DNA from: Moniliophthora roreri
Taxonomy: Eukaryota > Basidiomycota > Agaricomycetes > Agaricales > Marasmiaceae
NCBI GenBank assembly: GCA_001466705.2
Contig: LATX02000046.1
Location: 930,001 to 994,000 of the forward strand
DNA: 64,000 bases
Reading direction: 5' to 3'
The notes beneath the pieces are model-generated. The model saw only the letters and a list, made by a program, of their open reading frames with translations. It was not told the origin of the DNA and searched no databases. Position 1 is the stretch's first letter; every line of letters begins with the position of its first letter. Position numbers and translations under genes: made by a program. Of this stretch, positions 22,390 through 33,836 are shown piece after piece.

Positions 22390-23952
22390 TAACCAAGCTC
22401 TCAAAAGTGCTATCAATGGGATTTTAACTTATACTTTACTTTTCTATGACATCTGCAAAGTGCAAGCTGCAGTCAAACAGTACAGAGGTACTTAGAGGAG
22501 ACATCAAAACAGAAAGATGGATTAGAACAGGAACAATCATAGAACAATCCTCCTCCAAAGTCAATATATAGATCTCTTTGGGAGGTCCCCAGTGACATAT
22601 AATATCTTCAAAGAGCCATTCTCCAATTGATCTAGCTTTCTCATCTCTCAATGCTCGAGCTCCTGAACAATTAGATAAGGCATCTCTAGCATGTGCAATG
22701 TTCTTGCACACATCACTAGCTGGTGACACTTTAAAGATGTCAATATGTATCTTCTGAAAGAGGGAAGGTGTATGTGTTCGCATTGGTGGTACCTTAATTA
22801 GGTTTAATAGCCTATCTTGACATGCTTGACATGTTTTCATGAACCATTGCACATTATTTTCTAGCTCCAGCCACCAGAATCTCTTCTTTAAGAGACTTTC
22901 TGTAGCATACATGCCTTTATGCCCCACATAATCATGTGCAGCAGTTATCATCCACATTCTCTTTTCTTTTGGTATGACCAATCTATGCTGGCCTTCCAGA
23001 TTTTCATTTCTTCTATATAATCTGCCATCCCTGTCTACAAAGAACTTGGGTGACTGCTTTTCCATAAACTTGTGATTTGATTGCTCAAGATTTGCACTCT
23101 CTCACCAATCCTCATTAGCTAACCACTTCTTTAAATTGTCCAAGTGGTCATCTAAATTCTTAGCAAAGTCACTCCTATGTTTTTCCTTGTAAGGATAATC
23201 ATCACTCTATTCTTCAGTAAGTCAAGGAGGGAATACTTTTAGTTGCACAAACATGTCAACTCCTTCTATCCCTCTCGACTTCAGTATATTTACTCTAACC
23301 TCTTTGTCAACCTTCGCTTCTAGCTAAGCCTCATGAAGCTTGTCTTCGAAGTCTTCGACGCATTTAGCCAGCTCGAATAGGTATCCTCCGCAATTATCAA
23401 TTTCATCTTTAAAGTTCTCAAATGGATACGGCTCTTCAAGTACACCATCACCCATCCAGAACCTTATTAATTCTCTGTTGTCATCATCCAGGTAGTCCTC
23501 TTCATTTATAGGTAGTCTTTCAGTAGTAGCTCCCCCACTCAGAGGTCTAGATAGACCATCTGGGCCATGAATGATTCCCTTTACATGTACTAGTTCAAAA
23601 TGATACTTTTGGATGGCTTTGATCCATCTGTTTATAGTTGCATTTGGTCCAGCACTAGGATGATCTAGCATCCCCTTTATGTAGCTACCTATTGATCCAA
23701 ATAAGTTAAAGTATTTCTTTTTTGGGTTTTCCAGATCGACTTAATACAAGTAGAAGCCGACTGCTTGCCACGAAGTATCAACAGCCAATATTAAGGGCTT
23801 ATGATAGTCTACAGGTTTTAGACAGGGTGCGGTACAAATTGCTTTTTGCAGTTCCTGTATGGCTTGCTTCTCTTCGTCTCCCATATGAAAGATTGCTTTA
23901 GCACCAGATATCTTATTTAAGGGCCTTGTAATTTTCGCATAGTCCTTAATAA
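22390..23952 (-). pseudogene. Family 2 pol fragment: RNase H, linker and integrase, fused to an inverted LTR piece
   Basis: 22390-22571 is family 2 LTR in plus orientation. From 22572 upward the minus strand encodes integrase (HHCC: HDYVGHKG and CQACQ, first catalytic-Asp block HIDIFKVSP), a charged linker and RNase H (MLDHPSAGPNATINRW), then the RT thumb near the N. The integrase stops just before the block that would hold the second catalytic Asp. It is a rearranged dead copy. The same fusion is found at 11369-11979. Confidence 0.8.
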
Positions 23953-23953
23953 N

Positions 23954-25603
23954 ATCATGTGCAGCTGTTATCATCCACATTCTCTTTTCTTTTGGTACAA
24001 CCAATCTATGCTGGCCTTCCAAATTTTCATTTCTTCTATATAATCTGCCATACCTGTCCATGAAGAACTTAGGCGACTGCTTTTCCAGAAATTTGCAACC
24101 TGAATGCTCAAGACTCGCACTTTCTCGCCAATCTTCATCAGCCAACCACTTCTTTAAATCTTCCAAGTGGTCGTCTAAATTCTTAGCAAAATTGCTCCTA
24201 TGTTTCTCCTTGTAAGGATGGTCATCACTCCATTCTTCAGTAAGTCAAGGAGGGAATACTTTTAGTTGCACAAACGTGTCAACTCTTTCTATCCCTCTCA
24301 ACTTCAGTGCATTTTCCCTAACCTCTTCATCAACTTTCGCTTCTATCCAAGCCTCATGAAGCTCGTCTTCGAAGTCTTCAACACATTTAGCCAGCTTGAA
24401 TAGGTATCCTCTGTGATTATCAATTTCATCCTTAAAGTTCTCAAATGGATATGGTTCTTTGAGTATGCCATCACCCATCCGGAACTTTATTAATTCTCTG
24501 TTGTCATCATCTAGATAGTCTTCCTCCTTTATAGATGGTCTTTCAGTCATAGCTCCTCCACTCGGAGGTCTAGATAGACCATCTGGGCTGTGAATGACTC
24601 CCTTTACATGTACTAGTTCAAATTGATACTTTCTGATAGCCTCAATCCATCAGTTCATAGTTGCATTCGGTCCAGCACTAGGATGATCTAGCATCCCTTT
24701 TATGTAGCTAGCATCTGTTTCTATAATCAAATCCCTACACCCATACATAGTGTAATAGGTTGCTTCTAAAGCAGTTTTGAGCCTAAATAATTCCCTCTTA
24801 GGTTGGAAGAACCATGCCTCACACTCATTCAAGCCTATTGACCCAAATAAGTTAAAGTATTTCTTTTTTGGGTTTTCCAGATTGACTTGATACAAGTAGA
24901 AGCCGACTGCTTGCCACAAAGTATCAACTGCCAATATTAAGAGCTTATAATAGTCTACAGGTCTTAGACAGGGTACAGTATGAATAGCTTCTTGCAGCTC
25001 TCGCACCGCTTGCTTCTCTTCATCTCCCATATGAAAGATCGCTTTAGCACCAGATATCTTATTTAAGGGCCTTGTAATTTTCGCATAGTCCTTAATAAAC
25101 ATCCTTAACTGAACAGTGGTTCCTAGCAACAATTTTACATTGCTTTTTCTCTTGAAGGATTCGGAATCCCAGTCTAATACTACTTTAGCAAATTTCTCGT
25201 TTACTTCATGCCCTTCTGGACCCACTTGATATCCAAGTACTACTCCTCATTTGATACAAAGGAATGCCTTTGGTCCCGAAAAGGTTCCACTGACATATTT
25301 AAGTTGTTGGCATAGCTGATTCATATTATTTAGGTGTTCCCATACGAATCTTCATATTCCAGGATTCTCTGGTATCATTTCAAAGGTTCCATCTATTTGC
25401 TTGTATTGTGAGGGAGGTCCTTGACAGGATACATCATCAACATATGGCATAGTTACATGCGGGATCTCATCCCTGAAGATGTAGCATACATTGTCATGAA
25501 AAATTGGTACTGAATTTGTCCATCCCATAGGTAATTTTACTAGCCTATATGGTCTGAACAGTGTTTGAAAGGTAGTCAAGTCCCTTGACTCCTCATCTAT
25601 CAG
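23954..25603 (-). pseudogene. Family 2 pol fragment: RT palm, RNase H, linker, integrase start
   Basis: Minus-strand order from high to low coordinate: RT palm with YVDD (about 25430-25450, PYVDDVSCQG), connection, RNase H (24650-25225, AVDTLWQAVGFYLYQ and ETDASYIKGML), acidic linker (24245-24550), and the integrase N-terminus up to N23953. Several stops are present. Both ends are N joins, so linkage to neighbours is uncertain. Confidence 0.82.
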
Positions 25604-25604
25604 N

Positions 25605-26752
25605 AAGTGATTTGCCACTTCTGTGGTCGCAGGAGGCACACCAGAATACTGAATCATCACTCAGTTTAACGGTTCTAAACTGTGTACTAGTCAAAGGCTC
25701 TTTCCATCTCTCTTTAAGACACAGAACCATTTAGATCTATAGGATGAGCTGGAAGGTTCATATACTCCTGCATCAATCTTTGATGATTTTACAAATTTCT
25801 GCATATATGCCCAGTGGAATAGGAATATTCCTTTCTACCCAAGGCACATGAGGCAAAACTGGAAACTTTACAGGAGGAAAGAAGTCGGTATGGAAATTAC
25901 CTCCTTCTGATGGTTCCCAAGTGAATTTTTTTCCTGTAGTTTCATTAGTTCATGTATAAGTTTTCTCTCTTCAGGCCACAAGAATCCTTCTGAATGATTC
26001 TTATCTATGATGCCTTTTCTTTCTTGGTTATATCTTTCACTGTCTACAAAATCTGATGGGTTTGTAGGCAATTCCAGCATGTCTTTCAAAGGATCCCCAG
26101 TTATCATTCTTTGCACATGAAACTCTTGCAGAAGAGTCGCTTTAACTGGCTTCACTTTTAGTGCTACAGGTTTATATTTCCCAAAGACTGATTGACTGCC
26201 TTTAATAGCTTCATCACTTGATTGTTGTATGTCAAACAACATTACATGCAGTGTTGCATCAACATCTGTCCATTGATACTCTTTTCTAATTCCTGCATAC
26301 TCTGAATGATTTGCCAATATGCCATTTGCTTGTTGTAATAAGCATTGTGCATCCCTATCATCATATTTTGTAAAGCAAGTCCTTATGAAAGTATTGATTT
26401 TCTTTTCTATGTGCTTATGAACTTCCAGCATGGTACTTGCCGCTTGTAGGTACAGTTCCGCCAATTCCATTTGTGTAAAAGTCCTTTCTAAGGGTGCATT
26501 GTATGCGTGTACACATAGGGTTTTGTTTCCATCCATTTCTATGATTACCACAACCTCTCGCCGTTTTTTCAACAGCTCCTCGAGGTTCCCTGAAAATTCA
26601 GTTGATCTGAAGGGCTGTCATTTCCGTGCTGTCCTTGATCCTGCTCAGAAGGATGACCATCAGGCTGAGCCATACAAATGGCCTTCCCAATAGCATCTTG
26701 TATGGTGCTCACTCAATGATATGCAATTGACCATAGATCGTGATGGACCCAA
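25605..26752 (-). pseudogene. Family 2 pol fragment: protease-RT connection and RT start
   Basis: A 234-codon open stretch (25868-26572) encodes the spacer upstream of RT, followed by EERKLIHELMKLQEKN and, after stops, the WFCVLKRDG entry to RT. Element F has the equivalent at 39590-40100. It continues across element E into the protease at 28752-29482. Confidence 0.75.
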
Positions 26753-27216
26753 TGTTACGTTACTTGCGCAGCAACGTCTTATTCCAACTACTCTAACGAA
26801 GTGACTTCTTCGCTTAAGCAGTATTCACAAGTTCAAGTTAGAGTTCATTCAGTGGTTACTGAAGTTCAGAGGTCCAGATACTGGCGTTGACACAAGTATA
26901 GATTAACCAGGTCAAGCTGAAGACTTAGAGTCTCAGCTTGAGCGCTTAAATACAGTACAACCGTTGTAACGCTAACTACATATAGAAAGCAAAGAGTTTG
27001 GTGTTTACATAAGGTTCCCCGAGCTATTGGGATATGAATAATACAAGTACAAGGGGATAAGCAAATGGGGACACGGAAGGTGGAGAGGTCTGATGGAATG
27101 AGAAGCATACGTGAGAGAAGGAAGTGGGAACTGGGAATGTGTACGAGTCCAATGGAAAAGGGAAGCATAGGGGTAAAGACGAAAGAAGAGAGTTTACTAG
27201 GAAAAAGTCTGTAACA
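26753..27216 (-). repeat. 3' LTR of element E
   Basis: 464 bp, TGTTAC...GTAACA. It contains TATTTAAG 32 bp before TCAGCTTGACCT (minus sense) and two copies of a ~60-bp unit ending in the ACTCGTACAC type motif. Confidence 0.9.
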
Positions 27217-27234
27217 TTAGCCCCTCAACAAGGG

Positions 27235-28428
27235 GCGAGCTCCGGCTGCCTACTTCTACGATTCTCCGTCTCCATACAGTTTGGCATCGTAATCATACGA
27301 CATATCCGGCCTGTCGTCCATTTCCGGCATCTCATCCTCAACTTCCATCATCGGAGTTGCCAATGGGTCGGAAGGCGGCTGCCATCCCATGGCCTGTCGT
27401 TCCTCTACCGAAAGCAATCTCACCTAGGGTTCGTCATTATAGTTTCGTTCATCGTCATAACGGTGACCGTCCGACATAGAGTCTAAGCCCGAATCAGACC
27501 TTTGACCCGCAATGCGGCCAGACCTTCGTTGGTCAGGGCAGTGCCCAGATGTATGTCCAGGCTGAGTCTTGAAGCATCTATGACACATGTACTGCGGGCA
27601 GTGTCTGGCGAAATGGCGCTCCAATCCGCACACAGGGCAGAGACGCGGTCGATGAGCTGCATCATTGGGGTCGGGGCCGGAGTTGGACTTCTCAAGCTGA
27701 TTATCGGTTGGCCTTCAACGTTTTCGAGAGCTTGGTTCTCCCGATCTTCGTCCTCGACCGTGTCCTCTGATTCCACGAGAACGACCTCCCCTCCAACCAT
27801 GGGAATATGCTCCACTCTCTGGTGGAACTGTGGCTTCAGGCGTCTGAAGATTTCGGGGGTCAGTGGCAGTCGGAGGCTCGGGTTGGGAGGATGTGAGGGA
27901 GTCAATCGACTCAACCTTATATTTGACGTCGGGATTGGGAGTGGGGTCAGGATAAACGAGGGCATCGTTGGGATTGGGAGAGGAATGGGGAGCGGCAGGG
28001 AGTCCAGCTTCGTTGTCCATGGGTTCGTCGGTGAGTCTAGAGATGAGACTTCTATTGTCGTCGAGGTCAGGACGGGGATATCTGTTCCCGTCTGTTTGTC
28101 GTCCGAGACGGTCGAGGAGGCTGAAGGTGAGGGGATCAGGGTATTCTGACATCACTCTGGGATCTGCAGAGGGAGGAATGGACAAATGGGGGTGGAAGGG
28201 AAAGGTGGACGGTACCGTGATAGGACCTTCAAGTCCCAACTGATAATTACAGGCGTACATCACCTGGTTTGCAATTTCAAGACTGCAGCTTTCAACGATT
28301 CTTTCGAAAAGCTTTCGTTGGGTCCTGAGGAAAAACAGGCTTTTGACGCAGGGTTCCAGTCGGTTGTGTTGATCAGCAGTGTTTTGGATTTGGTCATCGT
28401 ACTGTTCAGTATTTACTGGCGTTGACAC
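27235..28428 (-). pseudogene. Element E ORF3a: YDDQI and zinc-knuckle protein
   Basis: This is the best-preserved N-terminal half of ORF3 in the window: QYDDQIQNTADQHN, SLFFLRTQRKLFERI, NYQLGLEGPI, then a Pro/Asp-rich linker, an Arg-Gly-rich basic patch (GRSRGIRGHGRGRR) and tandem knuckles near 27570-27660 (C-PV-C-GLER-H-FARH-C; C-HR-C-FKTQPG-H-TSGH-C). Stops are at 27715 and 27424 (TAG). Beyond the TAG the same frame continues into the tail VRLLSVEERQAMGW and ends LYGDGES, which is in the +1 frame in C and D, because E lacks an 88-bp segment there. Its first codons are fused to LTR sequence. Confidence 0.65.
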
Positions 28429-28751
28429 AAGTATAGATTAACCAGGTCAAGCTGAAGACTTAGAGTCTCAGCTTGAGCGCTTAAATACAGTACAACCGTT
28501 GTAACGCTAACTACATATAGAAAGCAAAGAGTTTGGTGTTTACATAAGGTTCCCCGAGCTATTGGGATATGAATAATACAAGTACAAGGGGATAAGCAAA
28601 TGGGGACACGGAAGGTGGAGAGGTCTGATGGAATGAGAAGCATACGTGAGAGAAGGAAGTGGGAACTGGGAATGTGTACGAGTCCAATGGAAAAGGGAAG
28701 CATAGGGGTAAAGACGAAAGAAGAGAGTTTACTAGGAAAAAGTCTGTAACA
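28414..28751 (-). repeat. Truncated 5' LTR of element E
   Basis: Co-linear with 26879-27216, and ends at the CCCAA duplication. Confidence 0.9.
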
Positions 28752-29482
28752 CCCAATTGTAAGTGGAACATTCCTGGCTAAGCCTTGAGTTTGGTTAAGA
28801 CTGCCATTCATGCTCTGCATATGAATATAGGTTGCCAGATCCCATGTAATTTCTTGGCCAACCACTTCTTCTTTATCAATACAGATGATTTGAGAATCCA
28901 TATCTAAGAGTGCCTCAATCACCTCCAGATGATTGTTTAAGTTCGGGAATATGCAGCACAGTGCTTCTGTCAATCTGGCCACTATAATGATTCTTCCTCT
29001 CTTGGAGGAGTCTTGTTCATTTAAGAACTGTTCCACCATATCCTTTTGTACTATCGCACCAGCGGGCATTCTGTCAACTTCTTGACTAAGTACTTCAAAA
29101 TGCTCTTCCCAGCGTTCTCTAGCTAAGTCACTAGTTTCGATTACATAGGTACAGTTTCCTATATCATCAATTACTTCTTGGCTTAGTGCCAGAACTTGAG
29201 TTTGAGGTAACAACTCATAAAACATCTTAATAGGCTTGCGTTTTATTTCTTTAAGTTGTAATCTTCTTATCATTGTTCTTCAGAAGGTCAGCAACAGCTT
29301 GGCTAAGACCTCTAAAGGTACTGGAACCTCAGATGCTAAGTACTTGTCAAGAACTGCATTTTCCAGAGCCTTCATTGTTTCTAAGGTATCTTCCTCAGGT
29401 ATCAGGGCCAAAGCTGACGAACTTCTGATGTCCTTCACAGGTCTTTCCAAAACTTTCCCACCCTGTTTTTGTTTGTCTAAAT
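28752..29482 (-). pseudogene. Family 2 protease fragment
   Basis: The minus strand encodes the retropepsin region aligned with 37830-38250 of element F: MPAGAIVQKDMVEQF, IFPNLNNHLEVIEALLD, HMQSMNGSLNQTQGLARNVPL. The active site, DTGS in F, reads DMDS here, so it is catalytically dead. Element E interrupts it at the CCCAA site, and N29483 ends it. Confidence 0.78.
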
Positions 29483-29483
29483 N

Positions 29484-30737
29484 GTTTTAGTAGCTTTGGC
29501 ATTGTGTGCTACCATCCCCATCACTGGGCTTCTCAGTTTTTTGTAACATCAGTCTGTGCTGCATTTAGCTGCATCTGTTGTAACATTGCTGCTGCTAGTT
29601 GTTGAAGAGTGTTCTCCTCAAAGACAGGAGCTGTCGTTGTTGCAGCATAAAATACATTAGGCAACTCATCTTCCTCTTCTATTCCACTAAAGAAGTAAGA
29701 GTCTGAAGACATTACCCATCCTTTAGTCTTTGCATATTTGGTAACCTTGTCTTTCCAGAACTCAGTCCCTTCATGCTTTGGTAGTCGCTTTCTATCTCTT
29801 AAGATATAGTGATTGGCCAATTCATTCCAAACCAGCCACCCATTATTAACCATTTGTTTGTGCAATGGACATTCTCTTACCATGTGGCCTTGTTTGCCAC
29901 ACCAGTAACAAATTTGTCCAGCACTTGTGGACTGTACAGCCCTTCCTATCATAGGCTGTCCATGTTTACCTCAGACATCCTGGTTCATAGTGAACATCAG
30001 TGTCCCTTGGCTAAGAGGTTTCTGGGTTGCCAGAGCACCTAGCAAGCTTGACATTTGCCTTTTTAAGTTCTCAATTTCTTGAGTCTGTGCTTGTATAGTA
30101 CATTGGTGTGCATCTACAGTCACTGCCACACCCAAATTATACATATCGCTATTCTGTTCCTCCTTTTTAGGAAACAATGATGGTACTGTCTCTTCTTGTT
30201 TTATGACCGGTGTTGTCGCAGCCTGGCTAGGAGCTTGTCCTTGCGCTGCCTTGACCTGCGCATTCGTCAAAGGAATAGGAACCCCTATAGAAAAGGCCAT
30301 ACCCAGTATAATGGGTTGTGTTTCCTCAGGAACTGCCGACTGATGTGAATTCAGGAAATAAATGTTCCCTGAATTGGTTGACATTACTATCTCTGCCTGT
30401 TCAATAACATCGTTTAGTTCCCAAGGATCTTGTCGTCTTCTAGGGTCTTCTTTTCCTTTATCCAGTTTATTGAGTGTAAATAGCTCCATCCACTGTTGAA
30501 CACGCGTCTTGAATGTTGTTTCAAAGGTGCTCAAGTACATTTGTACTGCTGTGTGGTTTGAAAGGAGAGCTGGAGGTTTGAGAAGCTTTCTGACTTTGAG
30601 CAAGAATGCTCAATTGTACTTCTTTAGTTTTTCCAGTCCACCAAACCCAATGTATTGACTGTGCAACACTATCTGGTACAATTTATCTGTCGATCCATTG
30701 TCCGTATCTGCCGAATCAGGAAATTCCTTAAATAAGA
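29484..30737 (-). pseudogene. Family 2 gag fragment with zinc knuckle
   Basis: Minus strand 29971-30603 is capsid-side sequence (RKLLKPPALLSNH, NKLDKGKEDPRR, then a Gln-rich coiled stretch IQAQTQEIENLKRQM). After a TGA comes the CCHC knuckle at about 29880-29925 (C-YW-C-GKQG-H-MVRE-C) and a C-terminal part ending at a stop near 29533. It is bounded by N29483 and N30738. Confidence 0.82.
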
Positions 30738-30738
30738 N

Positions 30739-31640
30739 TAGTGAACATCAGTGTCCCTTGGCTAAGAGGTTTCTGGGTTGCCAGAGCACCTAGCAAGCTT
30801 GACATTTGCCTTTTTAAGTTCTCAATTTCTTGAGTCTGTGCTTGTATAGTACATTGGTGCACATCTACAGTTGCTGCCACACCCAAATTATACATATCAC
30901 TATTCTGTTCCTCCTTTTTAGAAAACAATGATGGTACTGTCTCTTCTTGTTTTATGACTAGTGTTGTTGCAGCCTGGCTAGGAGCTTGTCCTTGTGCTGC
31001 CTTGACCTGCACATTTGTCAAAGGAATAGGAACCCCTATAGAAAAGGCCATACCTGGTATCCCTGAATTGGTTGACATTACTATCTCTGCCTGTTCGATA
31101 ACATTGTTTAGTTCCCAAGGATCTTGTCATCTTCTAGAGTCTTCTTTTCCCTTTATCTAGTTTATTGAGCGTAAATAGCTCCATCCGCTGTTGAACACGC
31201 GTCTTTAATGTTGTTTCAAAGGCGCTCAGGTATGTTTGTACTACTGCATGGTTTGAAAGGAGAGCTGGAGGTTTGAGAAGCTTTCTGACTTCGAGCAAGA
31301 ATGCTTGATTGTACTTCTTTAGTTTTTCCAGTCCACCAAACCCAATGTATTGACTGTGCAACACTATCTGGTACAATTTATCCGTCGATCCATTGTCCGT
31401 ATCTGCTGAATCAGGAAATTCCTTAAATAAGAGCTTTTTAAAGTCTTCCCAGGAGTTGCCTTTGGCTTTGCTACTCCCTTGCAATTCTGTCCGCAGCTTA
31501 TAGGACATCTTCCATATTGCGGAATAGATCTTTGAGGCACTCTCTATCAATCCAGCCATCTTAAATTGGATTTCAAGATCATCAAGCCATGCTTGTAAGG
31601 TATCTGGTTCATCTTCGTCAAATGACTTTATGGTATGTGG
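30739..31640 (-). pseudogene. Family 2 gag fragment (N-terminal and middle)
   Basis: Overlaps in content with 29971-30737 and 33940-34755. 31134-31559 gives MAGLIESASKIYSAIWKMSY through TLNKLDKGK, and 30739-31078 repeats the Gln-rich segment. It is cut at N30738 and abuts LTR sequence at about 31640 with no leader between, so a deletion has removed the LTR end and primer site. Confidence 0.78.
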
Positions 31641-32360
31641 AATTTTCGGATGTCACAGAGTCTGGCCACTAGGGTATCCAACCATATCCGCGTGGGTATC
31701 TATGCCTCCAGGTGTTCTAGACTCTATAATTTGTATTTTCTCTTTTCTAAGTCGGGTATCTACAAGCGGATGGCTGTATCTGTTCCCGTCTTTTGACAGC
31801 ATTTCCCCTTTTCTAGTATCTGCACATCGGCAGAGGCCTAGATGCCAAAGTTTCCAAGGTTGGAACATGCTGTTATTGTCTCTATCTCCTTTGACAATGC
31901 ACGCTCAGTCTTATTTAGAATTTCTTGCATGTTAGATATTCTTCATATGTCTCATTGTATCTGTCTATAGGTAGTAGATGTCCTTCGGAAGTGATTTCTG
32001 TCTTTCCGAGCAGTCTTTGTACCTAGTTTGCTTTCGCATATTGTTTAGCTGCCAGTGAATTCTTTATTAAGAGATTGCCTGCTTTGACTCTGATCTCTAT
32101 ATTGACTTCAGAGGAGGATTGTTCTATGATTGTTCCTGTTCTAAGCCATCTTTCTGTTTTGATGTCTCCTCTAAGTACCTCTGTACTTGTTTGACTGCAG
32201 CTTGCACTTTGCAGATGTCATAGAAAAGTAAAGTAGAAGTTAGAATCCCATTGATAGCACTTTGAGAGCTTGGTTAACTAGCCAATGTGTTTATTGGGCC
32301 ATAGTTAGATTCCCTACAGGTTTCGGGAGTGATCCACTTTGGATTTGATACATAGATAGG
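31641..32360 (-). repeat. Family 2 LTR fragment, inverted
   Basis: Reverse complement of the family 2 LTR, equivalent to about 36090-36800, ending at N32361. It shares the ACTTGCAGATGTCATAG and CTGTAGGGAATC type blocks with the other copies. Confidence 0.82.
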
Positions 32361-32501
32361 NATAAAGAATATTTAAGTATGTATGATGAATGTACTTTAA
32401 ATATTCCCACAGCAAGAGAGTATAGTAGGTGATAATATTGTGTCCGAGAATGATACAAGAGCCCAACCCAGTGCCAACCAAGAGAAGAACACGACGAAGT
32501 C

Positions 32502-33327
32502 CTATGTCGGAAGGGTATACAGTACCTCGTCCTCATTCTTATCAATTGACTCAGGAGCAGTCAAAAGGCAAGGAAGACCGAAGAACGCAATGCTATCTGA
32601 AGCAGACGACAGTGTCAGCAAGGACATGGGTTGTGGCACATCCACCAGCTTACTAGAAAGTAGTTGGTTAGCAGGAAATTAGAATATTAAAGAGAAAGAG
32701 AAATATACAGAAGACTTAGCATTGTCAGCTGCTATAGCACTGGCTTCGTTAGTCGAGTCAACNTTTTGGAAAACATGTACCTGCCTGAACAACTGGGATG
32801 TTGTTATTATTTAGTTGGGGGGGAGGAATACACACCTGAAATTTCAACAAAATTTCAACAATTTTCAACATTTCAAAAGGATTGAATAGAGATTGGCATA
32901 TGGAAGTTTCAGAAATCCACTAAAACATGTGAATAGTGGATGGAACGACTATCAGCCAGAAAAAGAGAAATATACAGAGGACTTAGCATTGTCAGCTGCT
33001 ATAGCACTGGCTTCGTTAGTCGAGTCAACAGTATTTGTAGGACTAGCGGCACAAAGGGTAGCAGAGGAAGGCCCAGCATCGGCAGTCTATAAGACAAAGA
33101 AAATATTAATAGAAGAAGATTGAAGAAGAGATAATAGACTTACAGAATTGGACATACCAGCTTCGTTATCAACGGTGAGACATTCAAAACACAGGGCTTC
33201 GGACCCATCGACCATGACGACCTTGTTGTCAACGATCATGTATGAACCGGACTTTAGACCAGTGACGTCAAAGTGCACTTTTGACAGATTCCTCCTGAAC
33301 ATGGAGAAGGGAGATCTGTTGTCAAAC
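32502..33327 (-). CDS. Fragmentary spliced host gene, family not recognised
   Basis: Minus-strand exons fit together. Exon 33144-33327 ends NEAGMSNS. Intron 33087-33143 (57 nt, GTAAGT...TATAG) leads in frame to exon 32976-33086 (37 codons, TADAGPSSATLCAASPTN...). After N32763 the end of the same exon recurs (32709-32762), then intron 32649-32708 (60 nt, GTATAT...TAAG) and a last exon 32502-32648 (48 codons plus TAG, LVDVPQPMSLLTLSSA). Exon 1 includes KVHFDVTGLKSGSYMIV. The two contig ends share 71 bp and then diverge, so they could be alleles or paralogues. Intron length fits basidiomycete genes. The upstream part is broken or missing. Confidence 0.45.
32692..33028. repeat. 71-bp overlap of contig ends about N32763
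   Basis: 32692-32762 recurs as 32958-33028 with one mismatch, and the first copy ends at the N. It fits the pattern at N628 and N15290. Confidence 0.6.
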
Positions 33328-33522
33328 ACAAAGGGATGAGACCATTAAGTCGAAGATGGCAGACATCTGGAAAGCTGGACCTGAAAAGAATATTTAGATC
33401 CAAATGAGATTAATAGAGAAATAAACAATAATATTACCAGCGAGACTACTCAGCGATTGGACAAAGTGCTAGTTGTTCATGGTAAAGGCATCAAAGAAGT
33501 ACATCCTGAATGAGCATTGTAN

Positions 33523-33835
33523 ATTTAGCCAGCTCGAATAGGTATCCTCTGTGATTATCAATTTCATCCTTAAAGTTCTCAAATGGATATGGTTCTTTGA
33601 GTATGCCATCACCCATCCAGAACTTTATTAATTCTCCATTGACATCAACTAGATAGTCTTCTATGCAATTGACCATAGATCGTGATGGACCCAATCGTAA
33701 GTGGAACATTCCTGGCTAAGCCTTGAGTTTAGTTAAGACTGCCATTTGTGCTCTGCATATGAATATAGGTCGCTGGATCCCACGTAATTTCTTGGCCAAC
33801 CGCTTCTTCTTTATCAATACAGATGATTTGAGAAC
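33523..33835 (-). pseudogene. Family 2 pol scraps: linker joined to protease, with the empty target site of element E
   Basis: 33523-33661 matches the acidic RNase H-integrase linker (ELIKFWMGDGILKEPYPF). 33664-33835 matches the protease flanks of element E, with an uninterrupted GGACCCAATCG at 33687-33697. The junction at 33661-33663 is a rearrangement. N joins bound both sides. Confidence 0.65.
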
Positions 33836-33836
33836 N

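Larger units (their letters stand above)
26753..28751 (-). mobile_element. Element E: internally deleted family 1 chromovirus
   Basis: It has a perfect target duplication, CCCAA at 26748-26752 and 28752-28756. The 3' LTR is complete (26753-27216, 464 bp). The 5' LTR keeps only its last 338 bp (28414-28751, equivalent to 26879-27216). Between them is ORF3 only: gag and pol are gone. One deletion joining the ORF3 start to the middle of the 5' LTR explains this. An empty-site relative of the target is at 33664-33720. Confidence 0.9.
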
